Source: Sarcophilus harrisii
Taxonomy: Eukaryota > Chordata > Mammalia > Dasyuromorphia > Dasyuridae
Assembly: GCF_902635505.1 (NCBI RefSeq)
Contig: NC_045432.1
Coordinates: 72,547,823-72,611,822 of the forward strand
Length of the DNA: 64,000 nt
Reading direction: 5' to 3'
Each line of letters starts with the position of its first letter. Within the stretch, counting starts at the first letter, position 1. Positions 57,301-64,000 of this stretch are shown here, piece by piece. Below the pieces are notes generated by a model, which did no database searches, had not been told where the DNA came from, and was given only the letters and a program-made list of their open reading frames with translations. Position numbers and translations under genes: made by a program.

Positions 57301-60300
57301 GATCAGCATCGCCACATCGAGCGTACCTTGGAGCAGCTGCTGGAGATCCACGGAGCCATGGGGGAGCTGGGAAATGCCCTGACTCAGGCCGAGGGCATCC
57401 GGGCTACCTGGGAGCCCATCGGGGACCTCTTCATCGATTCCTTGCCAGAGCACATCCAGGCCATTAAGGTACAAGGGATCTGAACCCATCGGGTGTTTGC
57501 TGTGGGGCCCCAGGCCTGATGGTCTCCTCAGACTTTGCGGGACCATTGCAAGCCTGGACTCCTGAGGCGTCAGTGGGCACGGGGGCCTGGCTTTGGGCTC
57601 CTGTAGTTTCCAGAGATGTCAGAGTGGAGAGGTCAGAGCAATGGGTGAGCTCACACTGGCCTCCTGAGGGGGACTGAGGTGGCTCCTGGGCACTGGATGA
57701 GGGAGGAGATATCTAGGGAAGTGACTGCCGTGTCCCTTGGCCCTGCTGGGCTTGGGGCTGTTTCCCTTGTAGCTGTTCACAGAGGAGCTAGCCCCGGTGA
57801 AGGAGGGGGTGAAGTTGGTGAACGAGCTGGCTCACCAGCTGGCCATCTCTGACGTGCACCTCTCCATGGAGAACTCCCGGGCCCTGGAGCAAATCAATAC
57901 CCGCTGGAAACAGCTGCAGGTAGCACTGCTGCCCAGCACCCAGCTGGAGGGAGGGAGGGGCAAGGGAAGCCATGAAGTCCCATGGGGGCCAATGGGGAAA
58001 GGTCTAGAGCCACAAACCGCCCCAGCGGGTTAAGGTAGCTCCCCGGGGGCTCCGAATGGGTGAAAGCGGGCAGGGCGGCGTCAGGGTGCCCCATCTCGGA
58101 TGGGTGGGGGTGACTGTGGCCGTCTGGGAAGAGGTCAGTAGATGATTCCGGGGATCCAGAAATCTCTCAAACTCTGGTCATCCTCGCTTACTTTCCCCAC
58201 AGGCTTCAGTTAATGAACGGCTCAAGCAGCTCCAGGATGCCCACCGCGACTTTGGGCCAGGATCCCAGCACTTCCTGTCCAGTGCGTGAGCCAATGGGCG
58301 TCGCTTAACTGAGTGTCCCTGAGCCTTAGTCTTGGGAGCCTTCAGGGAGCCCAGAAACCCAACAAAAGGCTGGGGGAGGTGGGGGGAGGCCCCCATCGCT
58401 GAGACCCGTCTCTGAATTGGCCACTTGAACTTGGGCCGGCCCCAGGCTCTAAGGCCTAATCAGGAGAGAGCTGTGTCCCTTTAACAGGGGTAGTGGGGAG
58501 CCTGGTCCCCAAGGCTCCGTGTTCCAATAGCCGAGTGGCTCCTGGCACTAGAGCAGTAACTCAGCTTCTCTGACACAGATGCTCCACTGTTAACCCTGAG
58601 GCTATGGGATTGTGAGATTGCCAAGACTGGAGATGGGGCGGCATGGGGAAGAGAAGGTGCTCCCTGTCTGCCACACCAGAATAGCGCCAAGGGGCCTTTC
58701 CCGGGGAAGGCTGCCAGCCCACTGGGCACCCCTCAGGGCTCCCTGACTGGCTGGAGACACCCGGCTGTGCCTTGTTTTCCATGTTTGGTACCTCTGTGGC
58801 ATTTGGGGGCAGAGGCTTTTGACTCCCAACAGCACTTTCTCGGTTTCTGCCACCCCCCCCCCCCCGGCTAGCTGGGTCACCATGGGTGCTGGGTTGGGGA
58901 GCCCACGGAGCCAGTTGCCATTCTCTTTCTCTCTTCTCTTACCAGCCTCCGTGCAGGTCCCCTGGGAAAGAGCAATTTCACCCAATAAAGTACCCTACTA
59001 CATCAAGTGAGTGAGTGTGTGTATGTGGGGGAGCGCCCTCCCAGCCCCCGCCCTCCCACATGGCCGCCAGTTCCTCGGCAGGCCGCTCTCACCCCCTCGA
59101 TTTTTCACTCCAGTTCCCTATCAGGGCCCCGGGCCCGTTGGAGATGTGGGAGGAGCTCCCCTTGCATGTGTGCTTGTGGGGAGTGAGTATGGGGGGCTGA
59201 GCCCGGGGTAAGTGACGCTTGGGCCCTTGTGTTTTATAGCCATCAGGCCCAGACCACGTGTTGGGACCACCCCAAGATGACTGAGCTATACCAAACGCTG
59301 GGTAAGAATGTGAAGGGGGCGGGGGCGGGGGAGCTTCCCAGGTGCCTCCGCCCTTGAGGACACTGGCCTTCGGGGATTCCCTACCCAAGCCGAGGACCAT
59401 CACTCAGCCCCTTGGGATGTTTGTGTTCCTGGGCGAGGAGATGCTCAGAATGGGGGATTCAGAGTCTCTCCTATTGTCACCCTCCTTGCCCCACCCGAGC
59501 TGTGCCACTTCCCGCTCCCTTTGTCCCGGCCCTGGCACCAGAAGTCTCTTTCCTCTCTCGGCAGCTGACCTGAACAACATCAAGTTCTCAGCTTACCGGA
59601 CGGCCATGAAACTGCGCCGAGTCCAGAAGGCCCTACGCCGTACGTCTCCGGCCTTCCGGTCCACCCTGATCACAGTTATGGGGGATAGATTGGGGAAGTG
59701 GGGTTCGGGAGCCCCATCCAGAGGCTGGGAGGGTTTGGAATCTGAGTCAAACCCAGACCCAACTTCCTCTTGGCCATCCTGTGTGACCCCCGGAAACTCA
59801 TGTGCTTCAGAGGAGGGATTTTACAGCGAGAGAGTGCAGGGAAATGCTGGGGCTTCGTGGCCCTTGGGTAACTAAGCTGACTCCTAAGGCACGGTGGGAG
59901 GAGCCTGTCGTGGCCGGGCCTCCATGGCCAATGCCTGTATATATCCAAGAAGGCGCCAGGATGAGTGGGATTGAGATGGAGGGGGCTGCTTCTCCTTGGA
60001 GCTCACGAGAGGCAGTCATTTGTGACCCAGAGCAGAAGTAGCAGCACTAGAATGATGTGGGTCCAGACGTGGCATATGGGAAGGGGGCGAGGCTCGCGTT
60101 GACCCGCCGTGCTTGTGCTTGGGTGGTTTCTTGTTCTCCTTGCCTGGGGATCCCATGTTGGCTCCACCTTCCCACAGTGGACTTGGTAACCCTGAACACG
60201 GCTCTGGAGATCTTCAACGAGCATGATCTGCAGCCCAGTGAGCACGTGATGGATGTGGTCGAGGTCATCCACTGCCTGACAGCCCTGTACGAGCGGCTGG

Positions 60301-62110
60301 AGGAGGAGAGGGGCATCTTGGTGAATGTGCCGCTCTGTGTGGACATGAGCCTCAACTGGCTCCTCAATGTGTTCGATAGGTAGGCTGGGACCACCCTGCG
60401 GACCCGGGGGGAAGTGGGGGCTGGGGAGGCCGCCGGCTCCCACTGAAGTGGAGCCAGACTGGCCCGGGGCCTCGTGGGCACCTGCCGCCCACTCCAGCAC
60501 CCGATCTCTTTCCCTTTTGTCTCTTAGTGGGCGCAGTGGAAAGATGCGAGCCCTGTCTTTTAAGACCGGCATTGCCTGCTTGTGTGGAACAGAAGTGAAA
60601 GAGAAATTTCAGTGTGAGTTTGGTCCTGAAAGCTGGGAAGGGCTATGGCAGGCTCCAGGCAGCCACGGAGGGTGGAGGAGGTTTGGCAGCTCTCTTGCGA
60701 GGCTGCCTGGACCTACGCAGATTGGTCACCCCAGAAGGGTGCACTTGAGGTGCTTCTGGGGGTCTGCCCCAGTGGCCTTGTCCCCCAACTCAGCTGGCTT
60801 CCCAAGGCCAGGTGGGCTTGAGCCAGATTGAAGCAGACATGGAGGATGGAGGAGGGAGGATTTTAGCTCTTCCTGTGCCGGCCGCTACAGGGCTGATGAT
60901 GTGGGAAGCAGCCGGTGAGCCCAGTACCTTGGAATTGAGCAGCAGCCATCTGCCTTTCTCTTCCTTTACTGGTTGAGTGGGATAGGCCGAGAGCCTGACC
61001 TGGGGTAGCTGCAGTAGAAAGGAAAAGAAGGAAAGGGCGAGACATTGCCAGGGTTGGACCCGTGGCAATGAACACCTCGTGGAAGGGGCAGAGGGCAGAG
61101 GCTGGGCTGCCTGAGATTTCTCACTGGGGTGACTGGGAGGATGGCACCTTCCAAAGAAATCAGGAAGTTGAGAGGAGGGATGAGAGGGGTTCTGGGAACC
61201 ATGCTTGCGAATATGCTCACCAGAGGGCCGAAGCCACAATTGGAAGCTGTGCTTAGACACACAGGGAGTATTCGGGTGTTGGGCGAGAGCTTCCCAGACA
61301 GAGGGGCCGGACCGCTCGGCTCTCCCTCGAGCTTCCTAAGGCAATGTGTCTGAGTGGCTGGCCGCTGGCACCCTCTCCCCCCGCCCCCAAGTCTCTCTTT
61401 CGACCTTTCTCTGGCCATCTCTCTCCGGTCTGACTCTGCCCCTGTCACTCAGGGACAATGTGCTCTCAGTGCTCCTGGTTATAACTAGGCCAAGTTGAAC
61501 AGGGTTTTGTGCCAGGGTGCCAAAATGGAGAGGGTGGCTGTAGCATTTCAACTGCAGCAGGGAGAAACAACTGAGCTTAGTTCCCCGTGAGCCAAGGCCA
61601 GCCTTGGCCAGCTCCATTCCCCGGCAGCGGCCCGCCAGTAACTGTGGGCTCCCCATTTTTACCTTTGGCCTCAGCCTGCCATCACGTGGGATCCCAGGCT
61701 CCGAGGCCTCTCCCTGAGGTGTCTCCTCTCAGCACACTACCCCCGACTGAATCCATCTGTTTTCCAAAGTAGACCTTAGGCTCCTTTTGTGCCCCATGAA
61801 GTCAGGGCCCAGCTTTCAGGGGGTCCGAGCCCTCCCGGGGTCTTGGGCTAAACGTGTGCCTGTGTCCCCCTCGGCGGCTGTGCTGCAGACCTCTTCAGCC
61901 AGGTGGCCACCGCGGGCAGTCAGTGTGACCAGCGCCACCTGGGTGTTCTGCTGCACGAGGCCATCCAGGTGCCCCGCCAGCTGGGGGAAGTGGCCGCCTT
62001 CGGGGGAAGCAACGTGGAACCCAGTGTCCGCAGCTGCTTCCGCTTTGTGAGTATGGAGCGGGCGGGGGACCTGCTACGGGTGGGGCGGCGGCGCCCAATG
62101 CAGGAACGTC

Positions 62111-62142
<32 letters not shown>

Positions 62143-63658
62143 ATTTTATTTTTTTATTTAATAGCCTTTAATTTACAGGATATATACATGGGTAACTTTA
62201 CAGCATTAACAATTGCCAAACCTCTTGTTCCAATTTTTTACCTCTTACCCCCACCCCCTCCCCTAGATGGCAGGATGACCAGTAGATGTTAAATATATTA
62301 AAATATAAATTAGATACACAATAAGTATACATGACCAAAACGTTATTTTGCTGTACAAAAAGAATCAGACTCTGAAATATTGTACAATTAGCTTGTGAAG
62401 GAAATCAAAAATGCAGGTGTGCATAAATATAGGGATTGGGAATTCAATGTAATGGTTTTTAGTCATCTCCCAGAGTTCTTTTTCTGGGTATAGCTAGTTC
62501 AGTTCATTACTGCTCCATTAGAAATGATTTGGTTGATCTCGTTGCTGAGGATGGCCTGGTCCATCAGAACTGGTCATCATATAGTATTGTTGTTGAAGTA
62601 TATAATGATCTCCTGGTCCTGCTCATTTCACTCAGCATCAGTTCGTGTAAGTCTCTCCAGGCCTTTCTGAAATCATCCTGTTGGTCATTTCTTACAGAAC
62701 AGTAATATTCCATAATTTTCATATACCACAATTTATTCAGCCATTCTCCAACTGATGGACATCCATTCAGTTTCCAGTTTCTAGCCACTACAAAAAGGGC
62801 TGCCACAAACATTCGTGCACATACAGGTCCCTTTCCCTTCTTTATAATCTCTTTGGGATATAATCCCAGTAGTAACACTGCTGGATCAAAGGGTATGCAC
62901 AGTTTGATAACTTTTTGAGCATAGTTCCAAACTACTCTCCAAAATGGTTGGATTCGTTCACAACTCCACCAACAATGCATCAATGTCCCAGTTTTCCCAC
63001 ATCCCCTCCAACAATCATCATTATTTTTTCCTGTCATCTTAGCCAACCTGACAGGTGTGTAGTGGTATCTTAGAGTTGTCTTAATTTGCATTTCTCTGAT
63101 TAATAATGACTTGGAGCATCTTTTCATATGACTAGAAATAGTTTCAATTTCTTCATCTGAGAATTGTCTGTTCATATCCTTTGACCATTTTTCAATTGGA
63201 GAATGGCTTGATTTTTTATAAATTAGAGTTAATTCTCTATATATTTTGGAAATGAGGCCTTTATCAGAACCTTTGACTGTAAAAATATTTTCCCAGTTTA
63301 TTAATGCAGGAACGTCTACGTGGTTCCTGGGGGTCCTTCTAGTTCTGCCAGAGAGTCAGGGAAGGGGCTCAGCCTGGCCAGAGCCAGGTCAGCAGTCTGG
63401 GAGCTTCCAGAGGAAGCCATTTACCAGGAAGGCTCCCCAAGCCCGCTCTGGCCCACCTCAGGCCTCGGCTCTTCCTGTGGTCTTTCCCCAGAGCACCGGG
63501 AAGCCGGTCATTGAAGCTGCCCAGTTTCTGGAGTGGGTCAACCTGGAGCCACAGTCCATGGTGTGGCTGGCTGTGTTGCACCGCGTGACCATCGCGGAGC
63601 AGGTGAAGCACCAGACCAAGTGCTCCGTGTGTAGGCAGTGCCCCATCAAAGGCTTCAG
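48195..63658 (+). CDS. DRP2: DRP2, dystrophin-related protein 2 (5' part, 14 coding exons, runs off right edge)
   Basis: Coding exons (start-end): 48195-48311, 53578-53723, 54768-54924, 55507-55627, 57200-57468, 57773-57919, 58203-58281, 58946-59006, 59240-59301, 59565-59639, 60178-60379, 60528-60613, 61889-62046, 63492-63658. All introns are GT-AG and the phases join without a stop, giving about 615 residues of a protein that is about 957 long in human. Domains in order: short N-terminal segment (1-72), spectrin-like helices (about 73-345), WW domain (about 349-380, W352 and W374), EF-hand-like region (about 387-590), and the start of the ZZ zinc finger (C604, C607). Family knowledge: DRP2 is a cytoplasmic, membrane-linked relative of dystrophin and utrophin; with dystroglycan and periaxin it organises the Schwann-cell surface, and its WW-EF-ZZ block binds beta-dystroglycan. 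Identification rests on near-identity to remembered human DRP2 (for example [11 protein letters not shown] and [15 protein letters not shown]), not on a search. The coiled-coil C-terminus lies beyond the window. Confidence 0.96.
48360..48480 (-). repeat. CORE-SINE/MIR, antisense
   Basis: Reads tttactgaggagcg, gggagatgacttgcctaaggatgacc, gtgggatttgaacccagaccag. Confidence 0.7.
50845..51040 (+). repeat. CORE-SINE/MIR
   Basis: Reads ccctgggcaaaggatgcaatctctctgtgcctcagtttccctg, gtgtaaagcgtttgcc. Confidence 0.75.
51095..51310 (+). repeat. CORE-SINE
   Basis: Reads gtccacagtggatggagagagagccgggctgg, gggcaagtcatttaatctctgcctcagtttcctc, cacacagtaggtgccatgtaaatgc. Confidence 0.88.
51525..52540 (+). 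repeat. About 1 kb (GACAGA)-type purine-rich microsatellite in DRP2 intron 1
   Basis: Nearly all bases are A, G or C with very few T on the + strand. Recurring words are gacagaga, cacagaga and atagatgacagag. The longer word cagtcacagagacag recurs at about 51642, 51836, 51991 and 52152. It sits directly after a SINE-rich stretch and ends at a GC-rich segment. Confidence 0.95.
52560..52850 (+). other. Candidate alternative first exon within DRP2 intron 1
   Basis: A CpG-bearing GC-rich stretch directly after the purine repeat ends in GGTACAG|gtaggg at 52850. It contains an ATG at 52802 reading [16 protein letters not shown]. Spliced to exon 2 (53578), that frame hits a stop at once, so the ATG could only be a short upstream ORF. 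Translation would then begin at Met73 (MNLCW), matching a known short human isoform. This is inference from splice-site shape only. Confidence 0.2.
53578..53723 (+). CDS. DRP2: DRP2 coding exon 2
   Basis: The acceptor is tttgtccag ending at 53577 and the donor is CTCCG|gtaagcc. It encodes residues 40-87 plus two bases of an Arg codon. The first part ([13 protein letters not shown]..., 33 residues before [16 protein letters not shown]) aligns loosely with human but appears six residues shorter and much less conserved than the rest. Met73 (MNLCW) corresponds to the start of a known shorter human isoform that lacks the first 78 residues, so this exon may also hold an internal start for transcripts using another promoter. 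Confidence 0.9.
53724..54767 (+). other. DRP2: DRP2 intron 2
   Basis: 1,044 bp, GC-rich, no recognisable repeat; chance frames only. Confidence 0.85.
54768..54924 (+). CDS. DRP2: DRP2 coding exon 3
   Basis: The acceptor is cgcccacag ending at 54767 and the donor is TCG|gtaggt. The first G completes the split Arg codon, followed by [20 protein letters not shown] and [13 protein letters not shown], a spectrin-type helix. It ends in phase 0 after residue 140. The sequence corresponds to human [20 protein letters not shown] with a few substitutions. Confidence 0.93.
55507..55627 (+). CDS. DRP2: DRP2 coding exon 4
   Basis: The acceptor is cttttcag ending at 55506. The sequence reads [21 protein letters not shown], then [18 protein letters not shown] plus one base. 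The donor AAAG|gtgggc is weak (G at +3 and +4). It continues the first spectrin-like repeat, residues 141-180. Confidence 0.92.
55628..57199 (+). other. DRP2: DRP2 intron 4
   Basis: 1,572 bp. It holds an antisense MIR fragment (about 56200-56290) followed by the hAT-like MITE at 56312-56498, and a short CA run at 56856-56867. Confidence 0.85.
56312..56498. mobile_element. hAT-like MITE, second copy, opposite orientation
   Basis: The left end tagggcttcttgaact and the right end agtttaagaaaccggg correspond to the right and left ends of the 17424-17613 copy. Inside, ggggtcacgacctacag mirrors tgggttatgacccc. The target duplication is not clear. Confidence 0.65.
57200..57468 (+). CDS. DRP2: DRP2 coding exon 5
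   Basis: The acceptor is ccttggcag ending at 57199 and the donor is AAG|gtacaa. It is the longest coding exon in the window (269 bp, residues 181-270). It encodes [40 protein letters not shown] and [20 protein letters not shown], part of the dystrophin-like spectrin repeat. Conservation with remembered human DRP2 is very high, with changes clustered at [17 protein letters not shown]. Confidence 0.95.
57773..57919 (+). CDS. DRP2: DRP2 coding exon 6
   Basis: The acceptor is cccttgtag ending at 57772 and the donor is CTGCAG|gtagca. It is 49 whole codons (residues 271-319): [20 protein letters not shown], then [20 protein letters not shown] and INTRWKQLQ. The exon is phase 0 to 0, so skipping it would preserve the frame. 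Confidence 0.95.
58203..58281 (+). CDS. DRP2: DRP2 coding exon 7
   Basis: The acceptor is tttccccacag ending at 58202 and the donor is TCCA|gtgcgt. It encodes [20 protein letters not shown] and SQHFLS plus one base (residues 320-345). It closes the last spectrin-like helix before the WW domain. Joining to exon 8 gives LSTSVQVPW where human reads LSSSVQVPW. Confidence 0.93.
58282..58945 (+). other. DRP2: DRP2 intron 7
   Basis: 664 bp, no recognised element; contains a C run at about 58851-58865 shortly before the exon 8 acceptor. Confidence 0.85.
58946..59006 (+). CDS. DRP2: DRP2 coding exon 8 (WW domain, first half)
   Basis: The acceptor is cttaccag ending at 58945 and the donor is ATCAA|gtgagt. 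It encodes [19 protein letters not shown] with the first WW tryptophan (W352) and the YY of the binding groove. Together with exon 9 this forms the dystrophin-family WW domain that contacts the PPxY motif of beta-dystroglycan. Confidence 0.95.
59240..59301 (+). CDS. DRP2: DRP2 coding exon 9 (WW domain, second half)
   Basis: The acceptor is gttttatag ending at 59239 and the donor is CTGG|gtaaga. It encodes [20 protein letters not shown] (residues 367-386), carrying the second WW tryptophan (W374) and the conserved H-P pair. Confidence 0.95.
59565..59639 (+). CDS. DRP2: DRP2 coding exon 10
   Basis: The acceptor is ctctcggcag ending at 59564. The sequence reads [20 protein letters not shown] and QKALR (the Ala split from exon 9) plus one base. 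The donor GCC|gtacgt has C at -1, which is unusual. This block is one of the most conserved in the dystrophin family and starts the EF-hand-like region. Confidence 0.95.
60178..60379 (+). CDS. DRP2: DRP2 coding exon 11 (EF-hand-like region)
   Basis: The acceptor is cttcccacag ending at 60177 and the donor is GATAG|gtaggc. It encodes [60 protein letters not shown] and WLLNVFD, residues 412-478. It differs from remembered human DRP2 at only a few positions (LNT for LTT, QPS for QAS). Confidence 0.96.
60528..60613 (+). CDS. DRP2: DRP2 coding exon 12
   Basis: The acceptor is gtctcttag ending at 60527 and the donor is CAGT|gtgagt. It encodes [20 protein letters not shown] and TEVKEKFQ plus one base. 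Phe replaces the Leu of human KEKLQY. It sits only 148 bp after exon 11, the shortest intron in the window. Confidence 0.95.
60614..61888 (+). other. DRP2: DRP2 intron 12
   Basis: 1,275 bp, GC-rich, no recognised repeat. Overlapping frames (up to 160 codons antisense) are chance. Confidence 0.85.
61889..62046 (+). CDS. DRP2: DRP2 coding exon 13
   Basis: The acceptor is tgtgctgcag ending at 61888 and the donor is CGCTTT|gtgagt. It encodes (Y)[39 protein letters not shown] and [13 protein letters not shown], residues 508-560, ending in phase 0. It is the second EF-hand-like segment of the dystrophin family. Confidence 0.96.
62112..63302 (-). mobile_element. Young 5'-truncated L1 in DRP2 intron 13, open ORF2 tail
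   Basis: Flanked by a perfect 15-bp duplication (aatgcaggaacgtct, 62097-62111 and 63303-63317). A poly-T left end leads into the 3' UTR and then, on the minus strand, an ORF2 tail open from the 5' break (63302) to the stop at 62564, about 246 codons: [18 protein letters not shown] (the Cys-rich motif of L1 ORF2), [27 protein letters not shown] end. It lacks the endonuclease and RT, so it is not mobile on its own. Confidence 0.95.
63492..63658 (+). CDS. DRP2: DRP2 coding exon 14 (start of ZZ finger)
   Basis: The acceptor is ctttccccag ending at 63491 and the donor is TTCAG|gtaggg. It encodes [40 protein letters not shown] and [15 protein letters not shown], residues 561-615, then two bases of Arg. 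C604 and C607 are the first two zinc ligands of the ZZ domain; the rest of the domain must lie beyond the window. This is the last exon seen. Confidence 0.96.
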
Positions 63659-63709
63659 GTAGGGGACCACCCCCTCTCTTCACAGTAGGGCTGGCAGGGG
63701 ATAGCTCCC

Positions 63710-63800
63710 CTACATTCACATGAGGAAACCAAGGCACAGAGGTTATGATTTGTCCTGAATCAGATAGCCAGTGAGTGAGGCAGAATTGGAAGCCGGACCT
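63710..63800 (-). repeat. CORE-SINE/MIR fragment, antisense
   Basis: Reads cacatgaggaaaccaaggcacagaggttatgatttg, gtgagtgaggcagaattggaagccgg. Confidence 0.65.
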
Positions 63801-64000
63801 CCCGGGGCCTAGTCCAGAGCCAGACAGAGATGGCACCTGGGCCCAGGATGTGACGGGTGCCCTGGTTGGCACGCCATCTCCCCACACCAAATGTTGGAGC
63901 AGGTGCCAGGCGCTCCCAAGGCCGTCAGCTGTGCCACAGAAGCCCGGCAGGGTACCAGGGGACACAGTGTAACCATCAGGGTTTGCCCTGAGAGCTGGCT

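Noticed and set aside
62564-63175. 203-codon minus-strand frame as a host gene
   Set aside because: It is the C-terminal part of L1 ORF2, with a poly-A end and target duplications around the insert.
520-63800. tRNA-like segments within many repeats
   Set aside because: They are heads of tRNA-derived SINEs, lacking an intact cloverleaf and followed by CORE sequence, not tRNA genes.
1-64000. CRISPR arrays, operons, prokaryotic mobile elements
   Set aside because: There are no spaced direct repeats of that type, and the sequence is clearly mammalian.

Overview
The window looks like mammalian, almost certainly marsupial, genomic DNA. The evidence is a dense load of tRNA-derived CORE-SINEs of the Mar-1/Ther-1 (MIR) type, L1 elements whose 3' ends and ORF2 tails resemble marsupial L1 rather than eutherian L1, plus L2, CR1/L3-like and other non-LTR relics, and one vertebrate gene with short, well-spliced exons. 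No bacterial-style operons, CRISPR arrays or tRNA/rRNA genes are visible.

Layout. Positions 1 to about 31 kb are AT-rich and consist mostly of layered LINE and SINE fossils (L1 of several ages in both orientations, a reverse-transcriptase fragment of an R4/RTE-like element, a hAT-type MITE, one possible LTR). No gene can be named there; two exon-like stretches (about 25.3-25.5 kb and 27.7-27.8 kb) are only candidates. From about 31 to 37 kb the DNA turns GC-rich, with a purine minisatellite, a GGA tract, three long G runs and a possible 5' untranslated exon with a good splice donor at 34,364. From 37 to 47.5 kb there is another repeat field (L2, L1, CR1/L3-like, SINEs).

From 48,150 to the right edge lies the 5' two thirds of DRP2 (dystrophin-related protein 2) on the + strand. 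Fourteen coding exons could be placed with consistent reading-frame phases: the initiator exon, spectrin-like repeats, a complete WW domain, the EF-hand-like region and the first Cys pair of the ZZ zinc finger. The gene runs off the right edge. The encoded partial product is about 615 residues and is very close to the human protein as I remember it, except for a shorter and diverged segment in exon 2. DRP2 lies in the conserved part of the X chromosome in therian mammals, so this is probably X-linked DNA (inference).

Most of the second-look signals are in repeat structure: two L1s inserted at the same site with a triplicated target-site duplication, an inverted pair of L1 copies sharing an embedded SINE, a perfect three-unit telomeric repeat replacing part of one of those copies, and a young-looking L1 with an open ORF2 tail inside a DRP2 intron. 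I did not find a convincing undescribed multi-gene system.
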